From Didymella arachidicola (taxonomy: Eukaryota > Ascomycota > Dothideomycetes > Pleosporales > Didymellaceae), in assembly GCA_016630955.3 (NCBI GenBank), contig CM049987.1, positions 1,364,001 to 1,428,000 of the forward strand: a stretch of DNA of 64,000 nucleotides, given 5' to 3'. A model generated the notes under the pieces. It saw nothing but the letters and a program-made list of their open reading frames with translations. It did not search any database and was not told the origin of the DNA. Shown here one piece after another: positions 42,346 to 53,272 of this stretch (positions within the stretch are counted from its first letter, which is position 1; every line of letters starts with the position of its first letter). Position numbers and translations under genes: made by a program.

Positions 42346-43516
42346 ATGTCGAACAAAGCTGCGTACATCACAGAGGCCAAGGCCAATCCCTTACAGGTAA
42401 AAGAGGCTCCTTTGCCTTCTGCTGGCAAGGGAGAGGTCGTTGTCAAGAACCACGCTGTTGCTGTTAACCCTGTAGACTGTGAGTTGTTCTACTGTCACTC
42501 GAGACATATTTAGCTAACTTGACTAGGGAAGGTCCAGGACTATGGTGCGTCGGCGTTGAAGCTTCTTTGACAAGGACAGAAGCTCATCTTTACAGGCATG
42601 CTCCTTCAGAAGTACCCCAACGTGCTAGGCACGGACGTAGCTGGTGAAGTTCATGAGGTTGGCGAGGGTGTCACGCACGTCAAGAAGGGCGACCGTGTTC
42701 TTGGGTCAGTATGCAGCCTACCATCCGCAGCACCATGCTAACTTGTCCAGTTACGCCTTCTCCCTAGTATCCAACAACCCTGCCCAGGGAGGCTTCCAGC
42801 TCTACACCTCGCTGAATGCCGATGTCGTCTCTAAGATCCCAGACTCGCTCTCCTACACATCCGCGGCCGTCCTCCCCCTCGCCATCTCGACAGCTGCAGC
42901 CGTTCTCTTCAAGAAGGAAACCCTTGCTCTTCCTCTGCCCAAGAGCTCCGACGCCAACCCGCCATCAAGTGGCAAGTCGGTGTTGGTCTGGGGCGGCTCG
43001 AGCAGTGTCGGCGCCGCAGCAATCCAGCTCGCGGCAGGCGCAGGACACAAGGTCGTCAGTGTGGCATCGAAGCGCAACATCGAGGGCGTCAAGGCGCTCG
43101 GCGCTGCTGCAGTGTTCGACTACAACTCCTCATCTGTTGCAGATGACATCATTGCTGCGCTTGAGGGCACCGAGTTCGCTGGTGTCGCCGACGCGATCGG
43201 CACACCTGACGCTACGAAGGCTTGGGCGCCTGTGTACAAGAAGCTCGGCGGCAAGTACGGGTCTGTAATGCCTGGCACTGCGGGTCTGCCAGAGGGCATT
43301 GAAGGCGCGAGCGTCTTCGCACCCAGCGTCGTGCTCGACGACAAATACATCGGTGATGTCATTTGGGCGAAATGGGTGCCGGAGGCTCTGCAGAAGGGCA
43401 CGCTGAAAGCAGTGCCTGAGCCAATTGTCGTCAAGGGCGGTCTTGAGTCTGTACAAGAGGGCTTGAACAAGCAGAAGGCTGGCGTTAGCTTCGGCAAGAT
43501 CGTTGTGGAACTCTAG
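42346..43516 (+). CDS. MDR-superfamily oxidoreductase (ToxD/enoyl-reductase-like, non-zinc)
   Basis: Four exons (42346-42478, 42527-42544, 42596-42704, 42751-43516), one of only 18 nt, encode 341 residues. The N-terminal GroES-like half has GEVVVKNHAVAVNPVDWK and LGTDVAGEVHEVGEGV. The nucleotide-binding half has LVWGGSSSVGAAAIQLA (about 165-181), the GxxxxG/A dinucleotide motif of MDR enzymes that use NADPH. The catalytic and structural zinc ligands of alcohol dehydrogenases are not seen, so it belongs with quinone oxidoreductases and trans-enoyl reductases such as ToxD. No polyketide synthase is nearby, so a free-standing detoxification or general reductase role is more likely than a toxin pathway. 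Confidence 0.86.
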
Positions 43517-44427
43517 AAGGCAACCCTTCAGTACGGGTCTCGACCGTCATTATGATACAGATAAGTTAATGTAATTTGTCTATATCAGTGCTCAGATTTC
43601 AAATCTTCAAAGTTCACATGCAAGTCGTAGCTAAGCAGCCCCACGACGCGTCGCGTCCGCGCGCCTCGGCAAAACTATTTGACCGGGCCCATCATAAAGT
43701 TTTCTGCGGGAGCTGCCTGGAGCTTCTCTACCTCATGTTTCATCACCAGATGTAGCATCGATACGTGCTTGCAACCTTTTTCCTCTCGCTAACAGCAGCT
43801 GCTGCACTAAAGCAGTTTGTACTTTGTAAGTTCCCTCAGCTTTCTTTCGTCTCTTTTTATGATGAAATCTTCCACTATTCGCAGTTTCCACGTTAGTCTC
43901 GACCAACGAACCTTGACTGAGACACTGAACGCAATACGAATGTCTTCCTTGGATGTCTGATTTTACTCAACACGCTCTTCTGCTTTGAACGATGCTGTTG
44001 GGCGCATGCTGACTTGCTTCAGGAACTAGACTTGTTCACATAACCTCTCGGTCAAATAGATAATCAGATGTTATTATCCAAGCCACCTTTCACATCTTTC
44101 CTCTGCTCCTGCTCTGCTGCGTTGTTGTGTTTCCCCAGTGTTGCCGTGCATCTGCCGAGGCCGTCGAGCAATCCTCAAGCTGCGGTGAGGTGAGGTGAGT
44201 CGACGGCCCATACTGCACCTTCCTCACGCAGTTGTTGGCCGTGCTCACGCCCGCAACATGCGCTTTCCAAAGGACGACGAGGCAGGAACGCAGACTTCCA
44301 CACTTCCGCAGCGTCTCGTGAAAGAACAACTCTCAAGTAATACCTACAAGCGCCAACAGTCCCTAAGACCTGCATACCAAACAGTCTCAATACCTATCAG
44401 CATTGTTTTTACGTCTTCTCACTCCAT
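43517..44427. other. intergenic region
   Basis: About 0.9 kb between two plus-strand genes. Pyrimidine-rich in the part before 44427, as in fungal promoters. A short (GGTGA)-like run occurs near 44185-44200. No gene recognised. Confidence 0.45.
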
Positions 44428-45096
44428 ATGCGTCTTACACTCCCCTCAGCACTTGTCGCAGCCCTCTTGCGACAGTCTCACGCCGCACCCTTTCCGTTTT
44501 CGAATGTAACAGACAGCACAAACACCACTTTCAGCACACCCTCAGGTGGACCTTACGTCTGCACACGCATCTACCCTGCCGACCTTGCAGTTGTCAACTC
44601 TCGCTACCCTGACTACGATGTCGACCACCTTCACCAAGCAAGACGCTTCTTCATGCTCCGCCGCCAGACCCTCGGTGACGGAGAGATCGCCACTCGAGTC
44701 CAATTCCAGGGCCTACCATCAAGAGCGACAAACAAGACCTGCCGTCTCGAATTCGTCCTGCCCAGCGAGGACCTACAAACGATCTCCGGCAGCAACCCAA
44801 GCTTCAACGTATATCAAGTTCACCGCGAGCCAGACGCTATTGCAACGTGGAACACCTACAAGGGCAACGATGGAGCGGACCTCTTTGGTCGAGTCAACGG
44901 GGAGGCGGATGCCCTGGTCAAGACGAGAGGCGTTGGCGGCGTGGCAGCGGTCAACGAGACAGCCTGCAGCGAGACGCTTACCTTCCAGATGGGCATGGCT
45001 TACGACGGGGCAGAGCGGCCGAATTATTGGCAGTTTGAGAATATTGCACCTCCAGCTTCGCCGGTCCAGGGGTTCAGAATCGTGTTTGGCTGCTGA
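44428..45096 (+). CDS. Secreted protein with a But2-type C-terminal domain
   Basis: A single exon of 222 residues. The N-terminus MRLTLPSALVAALLRQSHAAP looks like a secretion signal with cleavage after the Ala-rich end. From about residue 75 the sequence fits the But2 C-terminal family of small secreted fungal proteins: LGDGEIATRVQFQGLP, CRLEFVLPSEDL, and a final QGFRIVFGC. Potential N-glycosylation sites occur (NVT, NTT, NKT, NET). Cysteines at the ends of the domain could pair. The family is named from a yeast protein reported to bind the NEDD8-activating enzyme, but secreted members have no proven function; a cell-wall or extracellular role is more likely here. Confidence 0.7.
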   Translation: MRLTLPSALVAALLRQSHAAPFPFSNVTDSTNTTFSTPSGGPYVCTRIYPADLAVVNSRYPDYDVDHLHQARRFFMLRRQTLGDGEIATRVQFQGLPSRATNKTCRLEFVLPSEDLQTISGSNPSFNVYQVHREPDAIATWNTYKGNDGADLFGRVNGEADALVKTRGVGGVAAVNETACSETLTFQMGMAYDGAERPNYWQFENIAPPASPVQGFRIVFGC

Positions 45097-45585
45097 ATGG
45101 CTCTACTGATAGTGGAGATTTCTTGTTGAAGATGGCACAGCCTTTATAAGATGGTGTTCCGACTGAGCTGATATTGAGTGTAAGGGTATATCAGTAGCAA
45201 AATCTTTCCGAAACGTTCCCCTGAAGCTGAAAGTTACCTGCACCGAATAAGCGTAACACCTGAGCACGTCTTCTTAAGGCGGTTCCTTAGTTGTTAGACT
45301 GTGCTGGTGGTTCATGTTGGATGGTAGAGTGGATGGATGAGTTGTGTTGTGGAGAGTTCATGTGATCGGTAATCAAAGAGAAATATATGTGCGTTGCTTC
45401 GAAGTTACGTTGACCGTACATGGTAGCAGTACCCATATCGCGATTGCATCTGTATAGTACCTCACAAAGCGACCGACTTCTTCGTCCTTTCATCCTGAAC
45501 CTAGACATCGCCTTGCCCGTCCCAGCGGAGCTCCAGAAGCGATCCCCTCTCCAACTCAAAGTGTCAGTCATGGGGATCTCCCAAA
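45097..45585. other. convergent intergenic region
   Basis: About 0.49 kb between the But2-like and RING gene 3' ends. Nothing recognised. Confidence 0.5.
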
Positions 45586-46527
45586 TCAAGGCGCCCCAAC
45601 CCTACCCTCCACAATATCCTCCCTACACTTCGGACATGTCATCTCCCCGCTCTCCAACATCTTCACCAGACACATATGCCCATACAAATGCCCACATGGC
45701 AACTTAACCGCATAATGCTTCTTGCCAACCTTCACCGGCTTTTCCTCTCCTACTTCGCCACGCAGCTGACGCACTATGCGCTTCTGTTTCTCCACCAGCT
45801 CCGTCCACTGCGCATCCTGCATCTCGTCTTCCGCCTCGGACTCGCACACCGGCGACGCCGGATCGGAGTTCGTGACGTACAAGCCCTGCTGCGCGGGGAT
45901 CTCGCTAGCCGACTCGTCGTTGGTCGCAAGGTGCAGCTCGAAGAACTCGCTGACGTCTGCTTCGTCGTACTCCTCCTCGCCCTCATGTTCGCCCTTGGCC
46001 TCGCTGGCTGAAGACCCCATCGCCCCCGCGTCATCCACATCTTCATAAACAAGAGCCATGCCGAACTCGCCCCAGCAAAACGGGCATTTGCGGTTTCCCT
46101 TGGCAATCTCGCTGTTCAGCAGCCAGGGGAGACTGCTGACGTACTCGAGCCAGTTAGGTTTCTGCGGGACGGGGCGCGGGATCCGGCGGCGGGGGAATAG
46201 GGGGTATTCAGGCGCTGAGGTGGTGGGCGTACTGGGTGTCGCGAGGGCGTTGATATCGCCAGGTGTTGGGGCAGAGACGTGCAGGGAGTGTTGTGGGAGG
46301 GCTAGCGATGGGGTGCTGGGCGATGTTGGGGGTTGAGAGTGTGGTTGGAGGGTCTGGGGGGGTGAGGAAGCGTGAGGTGTGTGGTGGAATTCGGCTTGGG
46401 AGAGGTGGTGGATCCATTGTGGTGGTATCCAGGGGTATTTGGCATAGTCCGTCTGTGTAGATGCTTCCTGAGACTGTTGTGATTGTGCAGATGAGGGGGA
46501 GTCGTGGGTTTTCGTTTGGTTGTCCAT
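45586..46527 (-). CDS. RING-type protein with a widely split zinc-binding motif
   Basis: A single exon of 313 residues. The first 120 are Gln/Pro/Ser-rich and probably disordered. The RING ligands are split: Cys148 and Cys151 (RKCPFCWGEF), then a 126-residue acidic insertion, then LPCGHLYGHMC (Cys278, His280, Cys286) and TCPKCRED (Cys298, Cys301). The fifth ligand position falls on a Gly, with His284 beside it, so the metal site is not canonical, though the CGHxYG form is common in fungal RING proteins. It is probably an E3 ubiquitin ligase of unknown target. It is followed on the same strand by an alpha-arrestin gene. Confidence 0.7.
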   Translation of the reverse strand: MDNQTKTHDSPSSAQSQQSQEASTQTDYAKYPWIPPQWIHHLSQAEFHHTPHASSPPQTLQPHSQPPTSPSTPSLALPQHSLHVSAPTPGDINALATPSTPTTSAPEYPLFPRRRIPRPVPQKPNWLEYVSSLPWLLNSEIAKGNRKCPFCWGEFGMALVYEDVDDAGAMGSSASEAKGEHEGEEEYDEADVSEFFELHLATNDESASEIPAQQGLYVTNSDPASPVCESEAEDEMQDAQWTELVEKQKRIVRQLRGEVGEEKPVKVGKKHYAVKLPCGHLYGHMCLVKMLESGEMTCPKCREDIVEGRVGAP

Positions 46528-46820
46528 TGTTCCTTTTTTTGTGAGCTGTGGATTTCAATTTGAAGATTGAAAGGATGAGATTTATGTATTTCGAGGACGC
46601 ATGGAATAATTCGAGGGTGCTGGGTACCAGAGTTGGCGATTTTTTCTGAGGCCCTGAACCAGTTGACAAAGTGCAGCCCGGTCCAGCATCAGCGAATGAC
46701 AACCAGCGAAAGCCCTGTAGCTATCCTACAGAGAACCAAAAATTTCGGTCTACTTCTTTACCCTTTTTCATGCAAGCTCAGCGGAAACTACACCGCCCTG
46801 CGAGACCTCGGACTGAGCGC
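46528..46820. other. short intergenic region upstream of the RING gene
   Basis: 293 bp containing the RING gene promoter and the 3' end of the arrestin gene. Nothing else seen. Confidence 0.5.
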
Positions 46821-48173
46821 CTACACTGTACCGTACTCTGGTGGAGGAAAGGCCTGTGGCGGCGGCCTCATGAGTGAGTGTCCTGGTCCAGCTTCCCCAT
46901 CATCCTCTGGTACATGGCTGAACGTCCATCCGGACACTAATTGAACTTTGTCTTTGCACACAATCCCAGACCACTCGTTCTTGACACATTCGCCCCAGAG
47001 CTCGACCTGTACCTCGTGTTCCAAAGCCATGCCGTAGCTCGAGAAGCTTGGTTTCAGCCTGTCATCCGTCTTCGAGATTCGCAGCTCTGCTAAGTCGGTC
47101 AGATTGATGCCATCTAGGAGGAGCTCGCCGTCACCCTTGCTGAACTTCTTGTCGATCAGAGTTGTTGTGCGCTGTGCTCGGTCAATATATTCGACTCCAC
47201 GATTGACAGAATTGTCTGGTTGCGGAACGAATGTCTCGTAGGTGGAGATGACTTGTACGCGTACTCGGCGCAGGAACAGTGGCGGAGGCTCCGGTATGGA
47301 CGCTGACCGGTCAAGATGCTGCAGAGTGATTTGTATAGGGAAGTCTGCGCCGACGACTATCACACGTGGTGGTGTAGCCAGAATGTTGAACCGATAAAAA
47401 GGTATTTCGCTGAAAGTTTCGATACCAAAGAATAACTCTTTCTCTACCAGGAAGTCCTTCACTTTCCCGAGCTTGTTCCCTCTCTTCTCTTTGTAATTTG
47501 GCAGAAGCTTTCGCGTCCGGATGAACTTATAGCGGGACTGTTGCTTTGGAAGGGAGTTGCCGAAGTCCAGGTTCGGCTGGAGGAGTGACAAATCATATTC
47601 AGGTGCGGGTGGCATGTATTTCACTTCTTGTCGAACCCGAATTGATGAGTATGCTCTTGCCTCCAGGTAGTATGATACCCCGGGAGGTACGGCGAAATCA
47701 GCGTTCATCAAGGTGGTGCAGCTCGGAGGCAGCGGATGACCTGGCGAGTGCTGAAACCGAGGATGGCCATAGGAGTCTTTGGAATAGTGCCATTTGTGGC
47801 CTGATGGAGGCGTCTGTACCACCACGTGCGGAAACGTGAACTGGAAGGTGAGTTCAACCTTCCCGTCATCAGCCGTGCCTTGGCGTAGGATATCGTAGTT
47901 CTCGCCGGTACCGGGGGATGCGAATAGCTCTTGCTCGAGACGAAAGAACTCGGTCTTGCATCCTACCAAGTCTTTGTTGTAGAGAATCGAGATACCCTTG
48001 AAGACGATGCTCACGTTCAGGGGTCGTGCCGTGGGATCAACACGGATAACGCCATGTACAATGTCTCCAGCAGTATAGACATGCTCGGCATCTGAAAAGG
48101 TATTGATGTACAACGGGTTCTGGGCCAAGTTGGTGTGGGAAGCCCCTGCGACAGATACACTTGCAGAACGCAT
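46821..48173 (-). CDS. Alpha-arrestin-like protein with a C-terminal PPxY motif
   Basis: A single exon of 450 residues. The N-terminal arrestin fold begins near residue 20: NPLYINTFSDAEHVYTAGD then VHGVIRVDPTARPLNVSIVF, the strand pattern of arrestin N domains. The second half contains RFNILATPPRVIVVGADF and a final strand pair. The last residues FPPPEYGTV hold PPEY (444-447), a PPxY motif that binds WW domains of Rsp5/NEDD4 ligases. Alpha-arrestins of this kind recruit Rsp5 to membrane transporters for ubiquitination and endocytosis. Its cargo cannot be told from sequence. Confidence 0.83.
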   Translation of the reverse strand: MRSASVSVAGASHTNLAQNPLYINTFSDAEHVYTAGDIVHGVIRVDPTARPLNVSIVFKGISILYNKDLVGCKTEFFRLEQELFASPGTGENYDILRQGTADDGKVELTFQFTFPHVVVQTPPSGHKWHYSKDSYGHPRFQHSPGHPLPPSCTTLMNADFAVPPGVSYYLEARAYSSIRVRQEVKYMPPAPEYDLSLLQPNLDFGNSLPKQQSRYKFIRTRKLLPNYKEKRGNKLGKVKDFLVEKELFFGIETFSEIPFYRFNILATPPRVIVVGADFPIQITLQHLDRSASIPEPPPLFLRRVRVQVISTYETFVPQPDNSVNRGVEYIDRAQRTTTLIDKKFSKGDGELLLDGINLTDLAELRISKTDDRLKPSFSSYGMALEHEVQVELWGECVKNEWSGIVCKDKVQLVSGWTFSHVPEDDGEAGPGHSLMRPPPQAFPPPEYGTV

Positions 48174-48701
48174 GGCTGCTTTGCAGCAGGGTTAATATCA
48201 GGGCGAAGATTGCATGGCGTAACAAAGTGAGATGTGGACAAGGCGGAGCTGCCCGTAGGCTGGGGTCGATGCGGGGAAGAACGCGGGTATTTGCCTGTTA
48301 TACCCAAGAAGGATGCTCAGCATAGCCTGGAGATTACGGATCAGGTGACAGCTCCTGTGTGTTGCCTCTGTGCACACTGGTGCAGCATCTCCGGGCTGCC
48401 AACGTTGTTGCTGTCCATGCTTGCTTTGGCATCATTGGCAAGGGCTCAGCCGCAAATCTTGGGCATCATCAGGAGTACGAGAGCCTTCGCCTTCGATGTG
48501 CCAAGCTGCTGCACCTGCAAGACCAATGCAAGCTCGAGACACTGCTTGGATGGGTCGCGTGGAAAGATACGTCGTTGTGATGTTTCGATTGGTGTTGGTG
48601 GAGCTAGAGTTTGGTGACGTCTTGGATCGTTGAGGGAAGGCGCGGTCGCGACTTTTTGAACATGGGTAAAGGGCACAACGCTTGACCCATCCTCCACCGC
48701 A
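48174..48701. other. divergent promoter region between the arrestin gene and cbp3
   Basis: 528 bp between divergent start codons, with shadow frames only. Confidence 0.5.
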
Positions 48702-49735
48702 ATGGCGTCCAACTACACATGCAGAGCATGCTCACGAGCGCTGTCAAACTCGACCTCTTCTTGGCTCCAGGTATATGCTGCGGCTGCGCCACTACAAGCC
48801 AAGCTAACACGGTCAGTCGAGCAACAGGACGGCATTGCGCCGAGCGCAACGAAACCTCTCCACGACCGCGCCGAGCCTATACACCGCATCGCACAGCCTC
48901 AATGCAGATGTGCGGCCAGAAGCGATCAAGAAGCCGTACCCGAAAGTGAAGTCCAGCGTCTCTGGACTTGCGAAGAAGCTGCGTGAGAGCGCACCTTTGA
49001 TGACAGAGCCTTATGTCGCATATGGCGCCACGCGAGACTTGATTAAGGAATGCTCCAGGCCTGGAGAATACAAGATTCCCCAGGCGCAGCAGAAGGGTGC
49101 TGAGATCCCTACCATTGAGAATGGTGTGCACCTGGGAGAAGGCGAGGGTTGGTGGTATGACAGTGAGTGCTCTCTAGCCTACGTGCAGAGGCTGCCGCGC
49201 CTCCTTCACGATATCTTGCTAACAAGGTGCAGCTCTCGGCCTGAAGCCCACTTTCGCCAATTGGTCGCAAATTACATTCATCCACATGTACATGCTGCAG
49301 GTGCGCTTCAGGATGCTGCCAGAGACGCACGCCGGCACATGGATCCAGCACCTGACAAACCATGCCTTCTACGCCGCCGAGGACCGACTTGTCGTCTGGC
49401 ACAAGTTCAATGCAAACTCCCTCCGTCAGAAGCATCTCAAGGACATGTTCTCGCAGTGGCGTGCCGTTCTCCTATCCTACGACGAGGGTCTCATGAAGGG
49501 CGATGCCATGTTGGCAGCTGCTATCTGGAGGAACCTGATGGGCGCAAAGGAGGATGTCGATTTCCAGAAGCTTGCACAGATCGTCGGCTACATGAGGAGA
49601 GAGCTGAAGAGACTGGAAAACGCAAGTGACGACGAGGTTGTCAACGGCGCCTGGCAATTCAAGGGCGACCCAGGTGACGAGGCTAGCCTCGTAAAGCAGC
49701 CCAGCAAGTTGATGCAGGAGAACATGAAGGCCTAG
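48702..49735 (+). CDS. cbp3: Cbp3-like ubiquinol-cytochrome c reductase assembly factor
   Basis: Three exons (48702-48770, 48817-49162, 49233-49735) encode 305 residues. The N-terminus is basic and acid-poor (CRACSRALSNSTSS, RRAQRNLST), a mitochondrial presequence. The Ubiq_cyt_C_chap domain is about 130-285: LKPTFANWSQITFIHMYML, ETHAGTWIQHLTNHAFYAAED and DEGLMKGDAMLAAAIWRNLMG. In yeast Cbp3 with Cbp6 sits at the mitoribosome exit, is needed for COB mRNA translation and carries new cytochrome b into complex III. The last exon starts at A+CT so that TLGLKP stays in frame. Confidence 0.9.
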
Positions 49736-51004
49736 GCGTGAAGCACGGTCGGTGATCGACTTGTGATATATTACAAAGACGTTGTATACTATGTACTCTA
49801 CTGTAAAGGCCCAACTGGGTCAGGCTCGGGCATTCTGAGGTATTGTTGCGATTATGATAACTATTTGCGTCTGTCTTGAGAAACTGCATGACAGCGACGC
49901 GCTTGCTCAATGCCCAGTGATCTTCGGAATCCTGCGGGAGCAGCCGAATCGTGCAACATTAGGCTCCTTCTCGAGTCTTAGTGCGAGTGAAAGTTCTTCT
50001 TTGTTCGCCTCGATGAAACAGCAGAGCACTCGGAAGCAGCTCCGGCTTCTTACCAGATTTTGCTCTGACTCTCGAGGCGTTGGCAGCGTCTTTGTTTGCA
50101 AGATGGGTACCACGGTCCACAATCAGATCTCGAAGCACGCACATGGCGACATGGGCCGGAGAGTATCCGGTCAGGCGGACATTGGCTACGTCAGGGTGGT
50201 GGGTGCTGTGAAGGAATACAGGATACTTGTTCAGCCCTGCAGGCCATCACACACCGACAATCTCCGCACTGGCCGCTTGTTTGAGGCTCACGAGTAGGTA
50301 CAGTGCCTGTGGGTGTTGTTTGGATCATGAGACAGGCACAAGAAATCGGTGTTTGAGGTGTCAAGACGGAGGGCTGACTCGGCAGGACCCCTGACCTTGA
50401 TCAAGCACCCGCCAAACGCTCGCGAGGGCGACCAGGACAGCGTGGTGTGCAGAACAGCGCTCGTGATGTGCCGCCAATATTGGAGCCGCCATTGAGCGGC
50501 TGCAGGGGTGCTGCTAACCGGCGGTCGCGTGAATAAGCTTGGTGGTTAGCCCCAGCGCCCGCTTGGCAGTGAAGGCGTTAGCACATCTTACGCTTCCAAG
50601 ATGAGCGTCACCACTCCCGGGCCCCCTTCGCTGTACCGTGCCCGTGCTGCGTTTGCTGAGCGCGATACCCCGGTGTGTCCGCACATAGTGTGTTGTTGTC
50701 TTGGATTCCAGCCTCTTCCCCTGGTTCATCTTGCATCTTGCGTGCTCCAGCTTGACCGCTTGCTTCGACGCCTCTAGCCCCGGTCAGACGAAACACCTGC
50801 GGCCCCCTCCCACCCTCAGACGCATATACGAATCTCTAGGCGCGCAGCCGTACCTGAGTCCTTGCCTGACCTGCCCGCCGCTACCTTGCCTGTCTCCCCT
50901 TGCACGCCGCGGTTGTGTTCACTGTAGCAGTCGCACCAAGTCTTGGATCGGTCAGCGCAGCCGACACCTGAATGCGAGCCAGCACTCGTTTCTCAACTCG
51001 CACC
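49736..51004. other. intergenic region
   Basis: About 1.27 kb between cbp3 and the F-box/WD40 gene. The last 300 bp are pyrimidine-rich and probably the promoter and 5' leader. No gene recognised. Confidence 0.5.
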
Positions 51005-53272
51005 ATGGAGCACGACGACGACTACTTTCCTCCCGCGCGTGACGGCCAGCAGAGCGCCGCCTCTCAGATCGACTCAGACACCGACATGGCCGCCTCAGCC
51101 TCCGCATCGTCGTCGCGGGCCGCCATGCTCTCGTCGCCCGTTGCGCACACCCGCAAGCCCAGCAGACTGTCGCGCTCTGGCGTACCGCGCCCGATCATAA
51201 CACCCACAAGTCCGTTGTCGTCGATGATACCGCACAATCTGCTGCCTTCCGCACCAGCATCGCCGCCGACACCAGCGCCGAGTCCCACACCGACCCAGCG
51301 AGCACCAGATTGGAGCACAGCCGCCGAACATGAAGACTCCCATATCAAGGCCATACGAGGGCACTTTGGTGACATGAGCAGGGCAGAGCGCTTGAGATTG
51401 TTGGGCGAGCTGCTCAACCTCTGCGATAGCCAGGAACTCAGCTTCGTGGCCGAGTTTGTAAGCCCGAGGCTGAAGAAGGACCCTTTCCTGGTCCTCCCTA
51501 CCGAACTTTCCTTGAGGGTACGTACCTTGTTGTTGCCTGGAAACACGTGCGTGCCTTAGCGGCTGACATCCTGTAGATCCTCGAATGTGTGGACGACCCC
51601 ACCACTCTTGCACGAGCGTCACAAGTTTCCAAAAAGTGGCGAGAGCTAGTGAACGACGACGGCGCCTGGAGATTACTTTGTCAAAAGTACTCTTTCAGGC
51701 AACTGCTGCCCCACGAACGTAACGAACCGGACTCGCCGAGCGACGAAATGGACACAGAACAGCCGTGGGCGCAGGATGCAGATCGCATGTCTCGAGCAGA
51801 TGACACACCCACGAACAAGCATCTCGAAGTAGGATCGCCTATCGCAGCAACTGGAGAGCTCCGAACACGAAGTCTGGATCGTGATGCGAAGAGGACTACG
51901 TCACTGCGGAAGCCGAAAGCCATCACGTATCGATCCCACTTCAAGCAGCGATACATGGTTGAAACAGCATGGCGCAACGGCGGTGTTTGCGATGCACGAC
52001 AGATCACTCCCGACCAGGGCGTAGTGACCAGTCTCCATCTGACAAAGAAATACATCGTGGTAGCGCTCGATAACGCCAAGATTCACGTTTTCGACACAGT
52101 CGGCGACCACCAGAAGACCTTGCAAGGACATGTTATGGGCGTGTGGGCGATGGTGCCCTGGGGCGACCTGCTGGTCAGTGGTGGCTGTGACCGCGATGTG
52201 CGAGTATGGAACCTGGCTACAGGGTATGTTGGATGATCCGCTCAGCATGCCAGACTCGCTAACCTTGAAATGCAGATATCCACAGTTTACGCTCCGCGGC
52301 CACACTTCGACGGTGCGATGTCTCAAGATGTCAGATGCCAACACTGCGATCTCTGGGTCCCGGGATACCACGCTGCGCATCTGGGATCTGAAGAAGGGCA
52401 TTTGCAAGCACATCCTGGTGGGTCACCAAGCCAGCGTTAGATGTCTCGAGATCCACGGCGATATCGTTGTATCTGGAAGCTACGATACCACAGCAAAGAT
52501 CTGGAGCATCTCTGAGGGCAAGTGCTTGCGTACACTCACAGGCCACTTCAGTCAAATCTACGCGATTGCTTTCGACGGTAAGAAGATCGCAACAGGCAGT
52601 TTGGACACAAGTGTCCGGATCTGGGATCCCAACGACGGGTAAGCTATTTGTAACACCATCAACGACCTTTTACTCACGCGTGACAGCAAATGCTTGGCTG
52701 TACTACAGGGCCACACCTCGCTCGTTGGACAGCTTCAGATGCGCGACGATATTCTTGTGACCGGAGGATCAGATGGCTCGGTTCGAGTATGGAGTCTTGC
52801 AACCTACCAGGCCATTCACAGGCTAGCAGCGCACGACAACAGCGTCACCAGCCTGCAGTTCGATAACACTAGGATTGTCAGCGGCGGCAGCGACGGGCGA
52901 GTCAAGGTCTGGGACCTGAAGAAGGGCACGCTCGTCCGAGAACTCAGCACACCAGCAGAAGCTGTGTGGAGAGTTGTGTTCGAAGAAGAGAAGGCTGTCA
53001 TAATGGCCAGCAGGGGCGGTCGTACAATCATGGAGGTAAGTCACCTATTTCACCGATGGCCATGAGTGGCAGAGGTCTGACTCGAACAGGTATGGGATTT
53101 CTCTCCACCACCAGAAGAGGACTACGATACCCCTCGCTCCGGCAGCCCAGCCAGCATGCCTGATCATCTTGATATTGAACACCCTCGCCCACAATCAGCC
53201 ATTTTGCCTCGCACGACACCACTAGTGCAAGAGATCGATGATACCACCGACGTCACCATGGCTGATGCTTGA
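51005..53272 (+). CDS. cdc4: Cdc4-like F-box/WD40 substrate adaptor of SCF ubiquitin ligase
   Basis: Five exons (51005-51517, 51577-52223, 52276-52638, 52687-53035, 53090-53272) encode 684 residues. A disordered N-terminus is followed by a helical dimerisation-type region (RLRLLGELLNLCDS) and the F-box (about 161-210, FLVLPTELSLRILECVDDP...). The linker SHFKQRYMVETAWRNG leads into WD40 repeats from about 290: VVALDNAKIHVFDT, SGGCDRDVRVWN, SGSRDTTLRIWD, SGSYDTTAKIWS, TGSLDTSVRIWD, TGGSDGSVRVWS and SGGSDGRVKVWD, a seven-bladed propeller. Intron 1 falls inside the F-box. Cdc4 brings phosphorylated cell-cycle proteins to SCF. An ATG 33 bp upstream could also be used. Confidence 0.9.
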
